From: SIG565 sp045613385
GTDB taxonomy: Bacteria; Bacillota; Clostridia; Oscillospirales; Acutalibacteraceae
Assembly (NCBI GenBank): GCA_045613385.1
Contig: JAZLAW010000021.1
Coordinates: 1-27,166, forward strand
DNA length: 27,166 nucleotides
Direction of reading: 5' to 3'
The notes under the pieces are model-generated. The model did no database searches. It saw only the letters and a program-made list of their open reading frames with translations, and was not told where the DNA came from. Below, piece after piece: positions 6,502 to 15,243 of the stretch. Every line of letters starts with the position of its first letter. Position 1 is the first letter of the stretch. A program made the translations under genes and the position numbers.

Positions 6502-8433
6502 ATGGGACTTACAATAGCACAGAAAATAATTAAAGCCCACCTTGTAGAAGGTGAGATGATTGCGGGTAATGAAATTGCCCTTAAAATAGACCAGACATTA
6601 ACACAGGATGCGACAGGAACGATGGCGTATCTTGAATTCGAAACAATGGGAATTCCGCGTGTCAGAACCGAGCGCAGTGTGGCTTATATTGACCACAATA
6701 CATTACAGTCGGGTTTTGAGAATGCAGATGACCACAGATATATCCAGAGTGTTGCCAAAAAACACGGTATATATTTTTCGCGCCCCGGTAACGGCATATG
6801 CCATCAGGTACATCTTGAGCGTTTCGGTATACCTGGAAAAACCCTTATAGGCTCAGATAGCCATACGCCTACAGGCGGCGGTATCGGTATGCTTGCTATG
6901 GGCGCGGGTGGACTTGATGTTGCGGTTGCTATGGGTGGCGGGGCATATCATATCACTATGCCCAAAATGTATAAAGTAAACTTAACAGGTAAATTGAATG
7001 ATTTTGTAACCGCCAAGGATGTGAGTCTGGAAATACTCCGAATTTTATCCGTAAAAGGCGGTGTTGGCGCGATTATTGAATGGGGTGGCGAAGGTGTTAA
7101 AACCCTGTCGGTGCCTGAACGCGCAACAATAACCAATATGGGTACGGAACTTGGTGCAACAACTTCTATTTTCCCGTCTGATGAAATTACACGTGAGTTT
7201 TTGGCGGCACAAGGCAGAGAGCAAGATTATGTTCCGCTTTGCAGCGACAGCGATGCCGAATATGACAAAATTATCGATATAAATTTGTCCGAACTAAAGC
7301 CCCTTATAGCGTGTCCGCATAGTCCGGATAATGTTGTAGAAGTTGAAAGTTTAAAAGGTGTAAAAGTTGACCAGGTTTGCATCGGCTCTTGCACCAACTC
7401 ATCACTTTTTGATATGTTAAAGGTAGCGGCTTTGCTTAAGGATAAAATTATTCCGCCATCTGTAAGTTTGTCGGTTTCTCCCGGTTCTAAACAGGTACTC
7501 ACAATGCTTTCGGAGTGCGGCGCACTTACCGATATTCTCGCGAGTGGCGCACGATTGCTTGAATGTGCTTGCGGGCCTTGTATCGGTATGGGCTTTTCTC
7601 CAAATTCTGCGGGTGTATCTTTGCGTACATTCAACCGTAATTTCGAAGGCAGAAGCGGTACTGCGGATGGTAAAGTATATCTTGTTTCACCCGAAACCGC
7701 GGTTGCGGCAGCACTCACAGGTTATATTACCGATCCGAGAGAATTAGGCTTTATGCCGAAGGTAACATTACCCGAAAAATTCTTAATAGATGATAGCGCG
7801 GTAATTGAACCTGCAGGTGCGAACGAAGCTAAAGAACTTGAAATATTGCGCGGACCCAATATTAAAAAATTCCCCGATAGTTTTCCACAGGAAGACACTC
7901 TCTCTGCACCCCTTATTTTAAAGGTAGGGGATAACATTACAACAGACCATATTATGCCGGCGGGTGCTAAAATATTACCGTACCGCTCAAATATTCCGCA
8001 TTTATCGCAGTTCTGCTTCGGCGTTTGTGATACAACCTTCCCCGAACGAGCTAAAGCGGCGGGTAAGAGCATTATTGTTGGTGGTTCAAACTACGGACAA
8101 GGTTCATCACGTGAACACGCGGCACTGGTTCCGTTATATCTCGGCGTTCGTGCCGTTATTACAAAAAGCTTTGCGCGTATCCACGTTGCCAATCTCATTA
8201 ATGCCGGCATAATGCCTCTCACATTTAAAAATGCCGATGATTATGATAAATTGAATCAGGGCGATGAATTAGAACTTAATAATGTTTACAGTGGTATGGA
8301 TAAGGGTGAGATTATACTTACAAATAAAACAACCAACGAAGAATTTGTACTTGTATGTAATTTCACCGAGAGACAAAAGGCAATCCTTAAAGCAGGTAGC
8401 TTGTTGCAGTATACAAAGGAGAATGGCAAATAA
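6502..8433 (+). CDS. Aconitate hydratase (aconitase)
   Basis: Aconitase interconverts citrate and isocitrate with a 4Fe-4S cluster. Cluster ligands are visible at C297 (IGSCTNSS) and C357/C360 (ECACGPCIGMG). Other signatures are GSDSHTPTGGGIGM near residues 117-130, the swivelling C-terminal domain with GGSNYGQGSSREHAAL, and FARIHVANLINAGIMP. At 643 aa it belongs to the short monomeric aconitases found in many Clostridia rather than the ~890 aa AcnA/IRP type. It starts 2 bases after the regulator gene, with GGGGG just upstream. Homoaconitase or isopropylmalate isomerase are far less likely given the single-chain architecture and the flanking citrate synthase and IDH genes. Confidence 0.95.
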   Translation: MGLTIAQKIIKAHLVEGEMIAGNEIALKIDQTLTQDATGTMAYLEFETMGIPRVRTERSVAYIDHNTLQSGFENADDHRYIQSVAKKHGIYFSRPGNGICHQVHLERFGIPGKTLIGSDSHTPTGGGIGMLAMGAGGLDVAVAMGGGAYHITMPKMYKVNLTGKLNDFVTAKDVSLEILRILSVKGGVGAIIEWGGEGVKTLSVPERATITNMGTELGATTSIFPSDEITREFLAAQGREQDYVPLCSDSDAEYDKIIDINLSELKPLIACPHSPDNVVEVESLKGVKVDQVCIGSCTNSSLFDMLKVAALLKDKIIPPSVSLSVSPGSKQVLTMLSECGALTDILASGARLLECACGPCIGMGFSPNSAGVSLRTFNRNFEGRSGTADGKVYLVSPETAVAAALTGYITDPRELGFMPKVTLPEKFLIDDSAVIEPAGANEAKELEILRGPNIKKFPDSFPQEDTLSAPLILKVGDNITTDHIMPAGAKILPYRSNIPHLSQFCFGVCDTTFPERAKAAGKSIIVGGSNYGQGSSREHAALVPLYLGVRAVITKSFARIHVANLINAGIMPLTFKNADDYDKLNQGDELELNNVYSGMDKGEIILTNKTTNEEFVLVCNFTERQKAILKAGSLLQYTKENGK

Positions 8434-9581
8434 TGGAAAATTATATAAATTCTGCGGTTGAACAGTTCAGAACACTTTTAAACGAACAACTCAAAAGAGT
8501 GGAAATTATGGAGTCGGGGGCTACCGCAAAGGATTATTTTAAAGCGGATAAAATAGTTATAGGCATTGTCGGTGGCGATGGTATAGGTCCGATTATAGTA
8601 AAAGAAGCAAAACAACTTATTGAGTTTTTATTAGATGATGAAGTGAAATCCGGTAAAGTTGAATTTAATATAATTGATGGACTTACTATCGAGAATAGAC
8701 TAAATGTAGGTAAAGCAATTCCGGATGATGTTCTTAGTGAAATTAAAAAATGTGATGTACTGCTTAAAGGACCTACAACTACTCCAAAAGGCGGCACAAT
8801 GGAAAGTGCTAACGTTGCACTCCGCCGTGAACTTGACTTATATGCCAATGTTCGACCGGTGTGTGTGCCTGAAAAAAATATTGATTGGATTTTTTATAGA
8901 GAAAATACCGAAGGTGAGTATGTACTCGGTTCACGCGGTGTAGAGCTTCCCGAAAAATTAGCGGTTGACTTTAAAGTAACAACAAATGCAGGTACATATC
9001 GAATTGCTAAGGCGGCTTTCGAGTATGCGAAGCAAAACGGTAAAACAAATGTGGCTATTGTTACAAAGGCAAATATTATGAAGAAAACCGATGGCAAATT
9101 TACCGAAATCTGCCATAAGGTAGCCGAAAACTATCCCGAAATAACGGCAGAAGACTGGTATATTGACATAATGACCGCAAACCTTGTTAATGAAAGTATT
9201 CGCGATAAGTTTCAGGTATTTGTGCTTCCTAATCTTTATGGAGATATCATCACCGATGAAGCGGCACAAATTCAGGGCGGCGTAGGTACCGCAGGTAGCG
9301 CTAATATAGGTGATAAGTATGCTATGTTCGAAGCCATTCACGGCTCAGCACCCAGAATGATTGAAGAAGGTATAGGTGAATATGCTAATCCGTCAAGTAT
9401 ATTCAAGGCGACTGAAATGTTGCTCCGCCATATTGGTTTTGTAGATAAGGCCGAAAAATTAGCAAAGGCAATGAGCATCTGTAATGAGACCGAAAGAAAA
9501 GTGGTAGTTACAGGTGACCGCGATGGCGCAACTTGTAAAGATTTTGCAGCTTATCTTATGGAAACAATAAAAGCTCTTTAA
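8433..9581 (+). CDS. Isocitrate dehydrogenase, NAD(P)-dependent
   Basis: The enzyme oxidatively decarboxylates isocitrate to 2-oxoglutarate. The 382 aa protein has GIVGGDGIGP after a ~40-residue N-terminal extension, then SANVALRRELDLYANVRP; the S-x-N-V-x-L-R pattern is the isocitrate-specific phosphate loop, whereas isopropylmalate dehydrogenase has a different helix there. Metal-binding aspartates lie in NLYGDIITDEAAQ, and the coenzyme loop is EAIHGSAPRM. An arginine follows HGSAP where NAD enzymes usually have Asp and E. coli NADP-IDH has Lys, so cofactor choice is open. The start overlaps the aconitase stop by one base (TAATG), with AAGGAG at 8417-8422. It ends 6 bases before a terminator, closing the operon. 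Confidence 0.92.
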   Translation: MENYINSAVEQFRTLLNEQLKRVEIMESGATAKDYFKADKIVIGIVGGDGIGPIIVKEAKQLIEFLLDDEVKSGKVEFNIIDGLTIENRLNVGKAIPDDVLSEIKKCDVLLKGPTTTPKGGTMESANVALRRELDLYANVRPVCVPEKNIDWIFYRENTEGEYVLGSRGVELPEKLAVDFKVTTNAGTYRIAKAAFEYAKQNGKTNVAIVTKANIMKKTDGKFTEICHKVAENYPEITAEDWYIDIMTANLVNESIRDKFQVFVLPNLYGDIITDEAAQIQGGVGTAGSANIGDKYAMFEAIHGSAPRMIEEGIGEYANPSSIFKATEMLLRHIGFVDKAEKLAKAMSICNETERKVVVTGDRDGATCKDFAAYLMETIKAL

Positions 9582-9586
9582 TTAAT

Positions 9587-9615
9587 AAAACCGACATCTT
9601 AGGATGTCGGTTTTT
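9587..9615 (+). terminator. Intrinsic terminator of the citrate/2-oxoglutarate operon
   Basis: A 12 bp perfect stem (9587-9598 with 9603-9614: AAAACCGACATC / GATGTCGGTTTT), a four-base loop TTAG and a T run. The A-rich 5' arm could also give termination on the other strand. Confidence 0.92.
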
Positions 9616-9626
9616 GTCGTGTTTTA

Positions 9627-9655
9627 TTGACAAAAAACTTAAAAAATTGTATAAT
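9627..9655 (+). promoter_or_regulatory. Perfect SigA promoter upstream of bipA
   Basis: TTGACA at 9627-9632, a 17-base spacer and TATAAT at 9650-9655 match the consensus exactly. Transcription would start near 9662, giving a leader of about 50 bases before the ATG at 9712. It follows directly after the terminator of the previous operon. Confidence 0.88.
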
Positions 9656-9711
9656 TATAAAGTTAGGTTATATATAAATAAACAGTTGAAATTTTAAGGA
9701 AGTTTTATTTT

Positions 9712-11541
9712 ATGGCATCAAAATCTATTGAAAATTTAAGAAATATTGCAATTATAGCTCACGTTGACCACGGCAAGACTACACTCGTGGACCAACTACT
9801 TAAGCAGAGCGGAACTTTTCGCAGTAATGAACAGGTTGATGAGCGTGTTATGGACTCGAACGACCTTGAGCGTGAGCGCGGAATAACCATTCTATCTAAG
9901 ACCACAAGCGTCATCTATAAGGATATTAAAATAAATATTGTTGATACACCGGGACACGCGGATTTTGGCGGAGAAGTTGAACGCATTTTAATGATGGTTG
10001 ATGGTGTATTGTTGCTGGTGGATGCCTTTGAAGGTTGTATGCCGCAGACAAGATTTGTGCTTAAGAAAGCTTTGGCGCTCGGTAAAAAAGCAATCGTTGT
10101 TGTTAATAAGGTAGATAGACCTATGGCCCGTCCAACAGAAGTTGTAGATGAAGTGCTTGATTTGTTTATTGAACTCGGTGCCGATGATGAACAGATAGAA
10201 TTTCCTGTGGTTTTTGCTTCGGGCAGAGACGGTTATGCATCACTTGATGCGGATAACTTGGGTACCGACTTGCAACCGCTTTTTGAAACTATCGTTAATG
10301 AAATTGATGCACCAAAGGGCGATACTGAAGCACCGCTTCAGGTTTTATTTTCAAATATCGAATATGATGATTATTTGGGTAGAATTGGTGTTGGCAGAGT
10401 GGTGCGCGGTACCATTAAAAACGGACAAAGCGCGGTGCTTTGTCATAATGATGGCACAACCACTAATGTTAAAATTTCAAAACTGTTTATGATTAACGGC
10501 TTAAAACGTGTTGAATGTGAAACCGCAACGGTTGGCGATTTAATACAGATAGCAGGTCTTAGTGACCTTAATATCGGTGAGACACTTTGTGTATCTGATG
10601 CTATTGAACCACTACCGTTTGTAAAAATTGATGAGCCCACATTGGCTATGAATTTTATGGTGAACAATTCACCATTTGCGGGTAAGGATGGCAAATTTGT
10701 TACTTCGCGAAATCTTCGGGACCGATTGTTTAAAGAGATAGAAACCAATGTCAGCCTTCGGGTTGAAGAAACTGATTCTGCCGATACTTTTAAGGTCTCA
10801 GGCAGAGGAGAATTGCACCTTTCAATTTTGATTGAGACTATGCGCCGCCAGGGTTATGAGTTCCAGGTGTCACCGCCTACCGTTATATATAAACGCGATA
10901 AAGATGGCAAGTTGCTTGAACCCATTGAGCTACTTATGATAGAAGTGCCCGAAGAATATGTCGGTGCTGTAATGGAAAGACTTGGTACCCGTAAGGCAGA
11001 ACTTAAAAATATGGGGGTCAGAGATGGCGGCACTTCACATCTTGAGTTTTTAATCCCCGCACGCGGACTTCTTGGCTACCGTTCACAGTTTTTGACCGAT
11101 ACTAACGGTAACGGTATTATGAACCACGTGTTTAACGGTTACGAAGAATATAAAGGGGATATTGAGGCCAGAACTACAGGCTCAATAATTGTTCATGAAA
11201 CAGGAGAAGCTACAGGCTACGGTCTTTTTAATACTCAAAGCAGAGGTAGACTATTTATCGGGCCGGGCACCCCTGTGTATGAAGGCATGATTGTTGGAGA
11301 AAACCCAAAGAACGAAGATATTGTTTGTAACGTTTGTAAGAAAAAACAGATGACAAATACACGCGCTTCGGGTAGCGATGATGCATTAAGACTCGTTCCA
11401 CATTCTATACTCAGTCTTGAGCAGTCGCTTGAGTTTATTAAAGAAGATGAACTTGTAGAAATCACTCCCAACAATATACGCCTTAGGAAAAGAATATTAA
11501 ACAAGGAAGCTCGTATGAAATACGAGTCTAAAAACAAATAA
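9712..11541 (+). CDS. typA: Ribosome-associated translational GTPase BipA/TypA
   Basis: BipA is an EF-G-like GTPase that binds ribosomes and helps 50S assembly and translation under stress or cold. The 609 aa length is typical. G motifs in order: AHVDHGKTTL (G1, about residues 16-25), RGITI (G2), DTPGHADFGGE (G3), NKVD (G4) and the ASG region (G5). Domain II follows at ~200-300 and the BipA-specific C-terminal region contains RGLLGYRSQF and the TRASGSDDALRL stretch. ATG preceded by AAGGAAG near 9697. It heads a four-gene run ending at 14443, and the exonuclease ATG abuts its TAA. A 7 bp hairpin (11510-11526) sits at its 3' end. Confidence 0.96.
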   Translation: MASKSIENLRNIAIIAHVDHGKTTLVDQLLKQSGTFRSNEQVDERVMDSNDLERERGITILSKTTSVIYKDIKINIVDTPGHADFGGEVERILMMVDGVLLLVDAFEGCMPQTRFVLKKALALGKKAIVVVNKVDRPMARPTEVVDEVLDLFIELGADDEQIEFPVVFASGRDGYASLDADNLGTDLQPLFETIVNEIDAPKGDTEAPLQVLFSNIEYDDYLGRIGVGRVVRGTIKNGQSAVLCHNDGTTTNVKISKLFMINGLKRVECETATVGDLIQIAGLSDLNIGETLCVSDAIEPLPFVKIDEPTLAMNFMVNNSPFAGKDGKFVTSRNLRDRLFKEIETNVSLRVEETDSADTFKVSGRGELHLSILIETMRRQGYEFQVSPPTVIYKRDKDGKLLEPIELLMIEVPEEYVGAVMERLGTRKAELKNMGVRDGGTSHLEFLIPARGLLGYRSQFLTDTNGNGIMNHVFNGYEEYKGDIEARTTGSIIVHETGEATGYGLFNTQSRGRLFIGPGTPVYEGMIVGENPKNEDIVCNVCKKKQMTNTRASGSDDALRLVPHSILSLEQSLEFIKEDELVEITPNNIRLRKRILNKEARMKYESKNK

Positions 11542-12423
11542 ATGAACTATATTATTCTTGATTTAGAATGGGATAGCGCCTACTGTAAAAAAAACGGCAG
11601 ATTTGTAAATCAGATTTTGCAGATTGGCGCGGTAAAATTAGATGATAATTTTAAAAATGTAGGTAAATTTTCTAAAACCGTACGTTCTTCTTTTTCAAAA
11701 AAGGTGAGTAACCGCTTTGCAAATCTTACTGGTATAACCACGGAAGATATGCTAAAGGGAATCCCTTTTGCACAGGCGGTAAATCTTTATAATGAGTGGG
11801 CAGGGGAAGATTATATTACGCTTACCTGGAGCAATTCTGATTTATTTACTATAATAGAAAATTCGCGGTTGTTTTTGGATGACAAAACTACATTTAAAAT
11901 CGGCAGATATGTTGATTTACAGAAGTATTTTCAGAATGAAATGAAATTAAAAGGTATGGAAATTGTAAATCAGATATCACTGTCTGATGCCGCAGAAATG
12001 TTGTCGGTCCCAACCGATAAGTTTGATTTGCACACGGCGGTTGATGATAGCAAAATTACTGCTGAAATCTTAAAACGTACTTATAATGAAGAAAGATTTA
12101 AAGAGTATATCAAGGATACAACCAACCCCGAATTTTTTAGAAAACTCACATTTAAAAATTATTATTTAAGCAAACTTAACAGTAAAGAAATTAAGCCGCA
12201 ACATCTCGAATTCAACTGTGATAAATGTGGTCTTGTTGTGCCACCGCTCAAAAAGTTCAAATACCGCAATCATTGGTTCTTGAATGAATTTAAATGTGAT
12301 AATTGCGGTAATTCGTTTTTAGGCAGAGTTATGTTTAAAATGACTTACGGTGGATTAAAGGTCACAAAACGGATAATCCATCCTGTTCCAAAGGTATCAG
12401 AAGATGAAACAGTTGTGCAATAG
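11542..12423 (+). CDS. DEDDh 3'-5' exonuclease with C-terminal zinc ribbon
   Basis: This 293 aa protein begins with a DnaQ/RNase T-type exonuclease fold: ExoI motif ILDLEWD (D and E at about residues 7 and 9), and the ExoIII motif HTAVDDSKIT near residues 168-177 supplying the catalytic His and Asp. After ~210 there is a zinc-ribbon-like element, CDKCGLVVPP then CDNCGNSF (two CxxC pairs about 28 residues apart), which could bind nucleic acid. The start directly follows the BipA stop and no convincing Shine-Dalgarno is visible, so translation is probably coupled. The end overlaps the next gene by 20 bases. Substrate (DNA or RNA) cannot be told from sequence; it is unlikely to be the main DnaQ proofreading subunit. 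Confidence 0.82.
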   Translation: MNYIILDLEWDSAYCKKNGRFVNQILQIGAVKLDDNFKNVGKFSKTVRSSFSKKVSNRFANLTGITTEDMLKGIPFAQAVNLYNEWAGEDYITLTWSNSDLFTIIENSRLFLDDKTTFKIGRYVDLQKYFQNEMKLKGMEIVNQISLSDAAEMLSVPTDKFDLHTAVDDSKITAEILKRTYNEERFKEYIKDTTNPEFFRKLTFKNYYLSKLNSKEIKPQHLEFNCDKCGLVVPPLKKFKYRNHWFLNEFKCDNCGNSFLGRVMFKMTYGGLKVTKRIIHPVPKVSEDETVVQ

Positions 12424-13276
12424 TTGTCCGAGAAAATGTAATGCAGTAAGAACCGATTATGAAAATATAGGCGGTTATTGTGCGGCGCCATTGCTACCTA
12501 AAATAGCAAGGGCAGATTTACATTTCGGGGAAGAGCCGTGTATTAGCGGTACGGGCGGTTCTGGCACCATATTTTTCAGCGGTTGTAATATGCGGTGTGT
12601 ATACTGTCAAAATTACGAAATAAGTCATCTGAATAAGGGCAAAATCATTTCGGTAGAAGAGTTGGCGGAAATTTTTCGCGAATTAGAAAAAAAGGGTGCG
12701 CATAATATTAATTTTGTAAACCCCACACACTATATTGAAACGATTAAAGCTGCCCTTAAAATTTATACACCTAAAATTCCGCTTGTTTGTAATACGAGTG
12801 GCTATGAACTGCGTGATAGTATAAAACAGAATATATTTGATATTTATCTCTTCGATTTAAAATATTTTTCTGTTGAAAAAGCGTTAAAATATTCTGCGGC
12901 AAGTGACTATTTTGAAAAGGCAAGTGAGGCACTCAAAGCAGCATACGAATTAATACCCGAATGTGTGTTAGATGAAAACGGTATTATGCAAAGTGGTATA
13001 ATTGTACGGCATCTTCTTTTGCCGTCAGCAACAAAAGAAGCCATAAGTATTATTGATTGGTTTTTTGAAAACACGCCGAATGCATATTTCAGTTTAATGG
13101 CTCAGTATGTTCCCTGCGGTAAAGCCGAGCTGTATAAAGAAATAAACCGACGGGTTACAGAAAGGGAATATAATAAGGTTCTAAACCATCTTTTAAATAA
13201 AGGTGAGGAAAATATTTTTATTCAGGATATAATCAGCGCAGACAAAAAATATATACCGGATTTTAATTTATTTTAA
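12404..13276 (+). CDS. Radical SAM protein, PflX-like (COG1313, PFL-activase homologue)
   Basis: The 290 aa protein carries the radical SAM cluster motif CNMRCVYC (C-x3-C-x2-C) around residues 62-69 in the context FFSGCNMRCVYCQNYEIS. An upstream cysteine set, CNSCPRKCN (about residues 5-13), is typical of the PflX group. The middle is a partial TIM barrel (HNINFVNPTHYI, PLVCNTSGYE, DIYLFDLKYF). PflX proteins resemble pyruvate formate-lyase activase, but their targets are mostly unknown, and no pyruvate formate-lyase gene is in this window. The ATG overlaps the exonuclease gene by 20 bases, with AAGG at 12391-12394. Family call is confident; substrate unknown. Confidence 0.85.
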   Translation: MKQLCNSCPRKCNAVRTDYENIGGYCAAPLLPKIARADLHFGEEPCISGTGGSGTIFFSGCNMRCVYCQNYEISHLNKGKIISVEELAEIFRELEKKGAHNINFVNPTHYIETIKAALKIYTPKIPLVCNTSGYELRDSIKQNIFDIYLFDLKYFSVEKALKYSAASDYFEKASEALKAAYELIPECVLDENGIMQSGIIVRHLLLPSATKEAISIIDWFFENTPNAYFSLMAQYVPCGKAELYKEINRRVTEREYNKVLNHLLNKGEENIFIQDIISADKKYIPDFNLF

Positions 13277-13288
13277 CGGGGGTTTTTT

Positions 13289-14443
13289 ATGTTAAAGGAA
13301 AGGCTTAAGATATCGTCAGTTCAAATTGTGGAAGTAACAACAAAATCACAGCTACGCGATTTTGTTGATTTTCCGAATAAACTGTATAAAGATAATCCTA
13401 ATTTTGTTCCTGCATTTTTTGGAGATGATATTGCAGATTGGGATAAAGAAAAAAATCCTGCCTTTGATTATTGTGACGCAAAAAACTTTTTGGCATATAA
13501 AGACGGAAAAATTGTGGGTAGAATTGGCGCAATTTTAAGTTATAAAGCTAACGAAAAGTGGGGAACACAGCGTATGCGTTTTTCCCAGGTTGACTTTATC
13601 GATGATATCGAAGTATCGTCGGCTCTCTTCGGGACTGTGGAAAACTGGGCAAAAGAGAAAAATTGTAATCAGGTACACGGTCCGCTCGGATTTTGTGATT
13701 TAGACAGGGAAGGTATGCTGGTAGAAGGCTTTGATAAACGAAGTATGTTTATTACCTATTATAATGAGCCATACTATAATGAACATCTTGAAAAATTGGG
13801 CTATAAAAAAGATACTGACTGGGTCGAGTATAAAATTATGGTACCTGATGTAAAAGGCGAACAAGCTGAAAAAATGCACAGAATTGCCGAACACATAATG
13901 AAACGTAAAAAATTACATAAGGTTAAGGTTAAAACCAGATTTGGATTCGCACCGTATGTATCACGCGTTTTTGAACTTGTAAATGCCGCTTATGCACCGC
14001 TTTACGGGGTTGTGGACTTAAATGAAAAACAGATAAAGAAATATGCAAATAAATTCATACCGCTATTAAATCCTAAATACACCTGCTTTGTAATGGATGA
14101 AGAAGATAATCTGGTGGCCTTTGGTGTTAGTGCACCATCAGTTGCGGAAGCAATGAAAAAATCGCGCGGCCGACTTTTCCCGTTGGGTTGGTTGGACGTA
14201 CTTAAAGCATTTGAGCAAAGCAAAGCGCTCGATATGTTCTTGATTGCAGTAAGGCCTGATTTGCAAGGTGCCGGTGTCAATGCGATTATACTTGACCATT
14301 TAATTCAGAATGCGGCAAAGAACGGCATTGAATACGCCGAGACAGGACCTATGCTCGAAACCAATGCTAAAATTCTGGCACAGTGGAAATCATTTGATAC
14401 TGTTCTTCATAAGAGACGTCGTTGTTATATAAAAGATTTATAA
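13289..14443 (+). CDS. GNAT-like acetyltransferase-fold protein, substrate unknown
   Basis: The 384 aa protein resembles a group of two-part GNAT proteins in anaerobes. The N-terminal half (VTTKSQLRDFVDFPNKLYKDNP, then FLAYKDGKIVGRIGAIL) has the first strands of the acetyltransferase fold. The C-terminal half has IAVRPDLQGAGVNAIILDHLI near residues 317-337, similar to the acetyl-CoA-binding V-x-P-x-x-Q-G-x-G motif, followed by ETGPMLETNAKILAQW. The ribosome site is a simple G run at 13277-13281. It is the last gene of the bipA run and ends in the bidirectional terminator shared with dapB. I cannot name a substrate; related proteins are annotated only as GNAT or hypothetical. Confidence 0.65.
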   Translation: MLKERLKISSVQIVEVTTKSQLRDFVDFPNKLYKDNPNFVPAFFGDDIADWDKEKNPAFDYCDAKNFLAYKDGKIVGRIGAILSYKANEKWGTQRMRFSQVDFIDDIEVSSALFGTVENWAKEKNCNQVHGPLGFCDLDREGMLVEGFDKRSMFITYYNEPYYNEHLEKLGYKKDTDWVEYKIMVPDVKGEQAEKMHRIAEHIMKRKKLHKVKVKTRFGFAPYVSRVFELVNAAYAPLYGVVDLNEKQIKKYANKFIPLLNPKYTCFVMDEEDNLVAFGVSAPSVAEAMKKSRGRLFPLGWLDVLKAFEQSKALDMFLIAVRPDLQGAGVNAIILDHLIQNAAKNGIEYAETGPMLETNAKILAQWKSFDTVLHKRRRCYIKDL

Positions 14444-14476
14444 AAAATAGAAGCACTGAAAAGTGCTTCTATTTTT
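14443..14476. terminator. Bidirectional terminator between the GNAT gene and dapB
   Basis: A perfect 15 bp stem (14443-14457 with 14462-14476: AAAAATAGAAGCACT / AGTGCTTCTATTTTT) with a GAAA tetraloop. It has T-rich tails in both directions and serves both converging operons. The dapB stop codon (complement of 14469-14471) lies inside the arm. Confidence 0.93.
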
Positions 14477-15224
14477 CATTTATTAAATCGTTCATATCGT
14501 ATAAGCCATTTTCTTTACCAGATAAGAACTTTGCGGCTTTTACGGCACCAAATGCAAATACATTTTTTGAAAATGCCTGGTGGGTCAGAGTTATAACTTC
14601 ATTATTACCTGCGAAAATTACCTCATGTTCACCGACTATTGTGCCGCCGCGGACCGAGTGAATTCCAATCTCGTTTTTAGAGCGTTTTTCTCTTTTGGAA
14701 TGTCGGTCGTATTCATAAACCATTTTACCGGATAATGTATCATTTACCGCGTTTGCCAACATTATGGCAGTACCCGACGGAGCATCGATTTTTTGATTAT
14801 GATGTTTTTCGATAATTTCTATATCAAAATCATTACCAAGTATGTCGGTTGCACGTTTAATAAGGTTTGTTAAAAGGTTGATACCAAGAGACATATTAAA
14901 AGTAAAGAAAACAGGGGCAAAATTTGCCGCTTCATTAATTTTTTTAATATCATTTTCGTTGTAGCCGGTTGTGGCAATAACGGTCGGTACTGAATGTTTT
15001 TTAGAATATTCGAGCATACCGTCAAGCGCTGCAGGATTGGAAAAATCAATAATAACATCAGCTTTTGGGAGATTGCGAAAGGATGGGTATACAGGAAATT
15101 TGATACCTTCCTTAAAGAAGGGGTCGACACCTGCTACAATTTCACAATTTTCATCATCGGCGACAATATCACTGATAACAGAGCCCATTTTTCCAGAACA
15201 TCCGCTTAATATAATTTTAAGCAT
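14469..15224 (-). CDS. dapB: 4-hydroxy-tetrahydrodipicolinate reductase
   Basis: DapB reduces the DapA product with NAD(P)H in the lysine/diaminopimelate pathway. The 251 aa protein shows the N-terminal Rossmann loop ILSGCSGKMGS (about residues 4-14), ATTGYN near 86-91, and the catalytic/substrate motif EKHHNQKIDAPSGTA (about residues 138-152), with its paired His and Lys. The length is normal for the family. An AAAGGGA ribosome site precedes the ATG at a somewhat long distance. It is the third gene of a minus-strand asd-dapA-dapB operon, 19 bases after dapA. Its TAG stop lies within the terminator stem at its 3' end. Confidence 0.95.
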   Translation of the reverse strand: MLKIILSGCSGKMGSVISDIVADDENCEIVAGVDPFFKEGIKFPVYPSFRNLPKADVIIDFSNPAALDGMLEYSKKHSVPTVIATTGYNENDIKKINEAANFAPVFFTFNMSLGINLLTNLIKRATDILGNDFDIEIIEKHHNQKIDAPSGTAIMLANAVNDTLSGKMVYEYDRHSKREKRSKNEIGIHSVRGGTIVGEHEVIFAGNNEVITLTHQAFSKNVFAFGAVKAAKFLSGKENGLYDMNDLINEK

Positions 15225-15243
15225 TTTTTCACGTCCCTTTAAA

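Noticed and set aside
7227..7718. A 163-codon minus-strand frame inside aconitase
   Set aside because: Antisense shadow of a strongly conserved gene, low complexity and no ribosome site.
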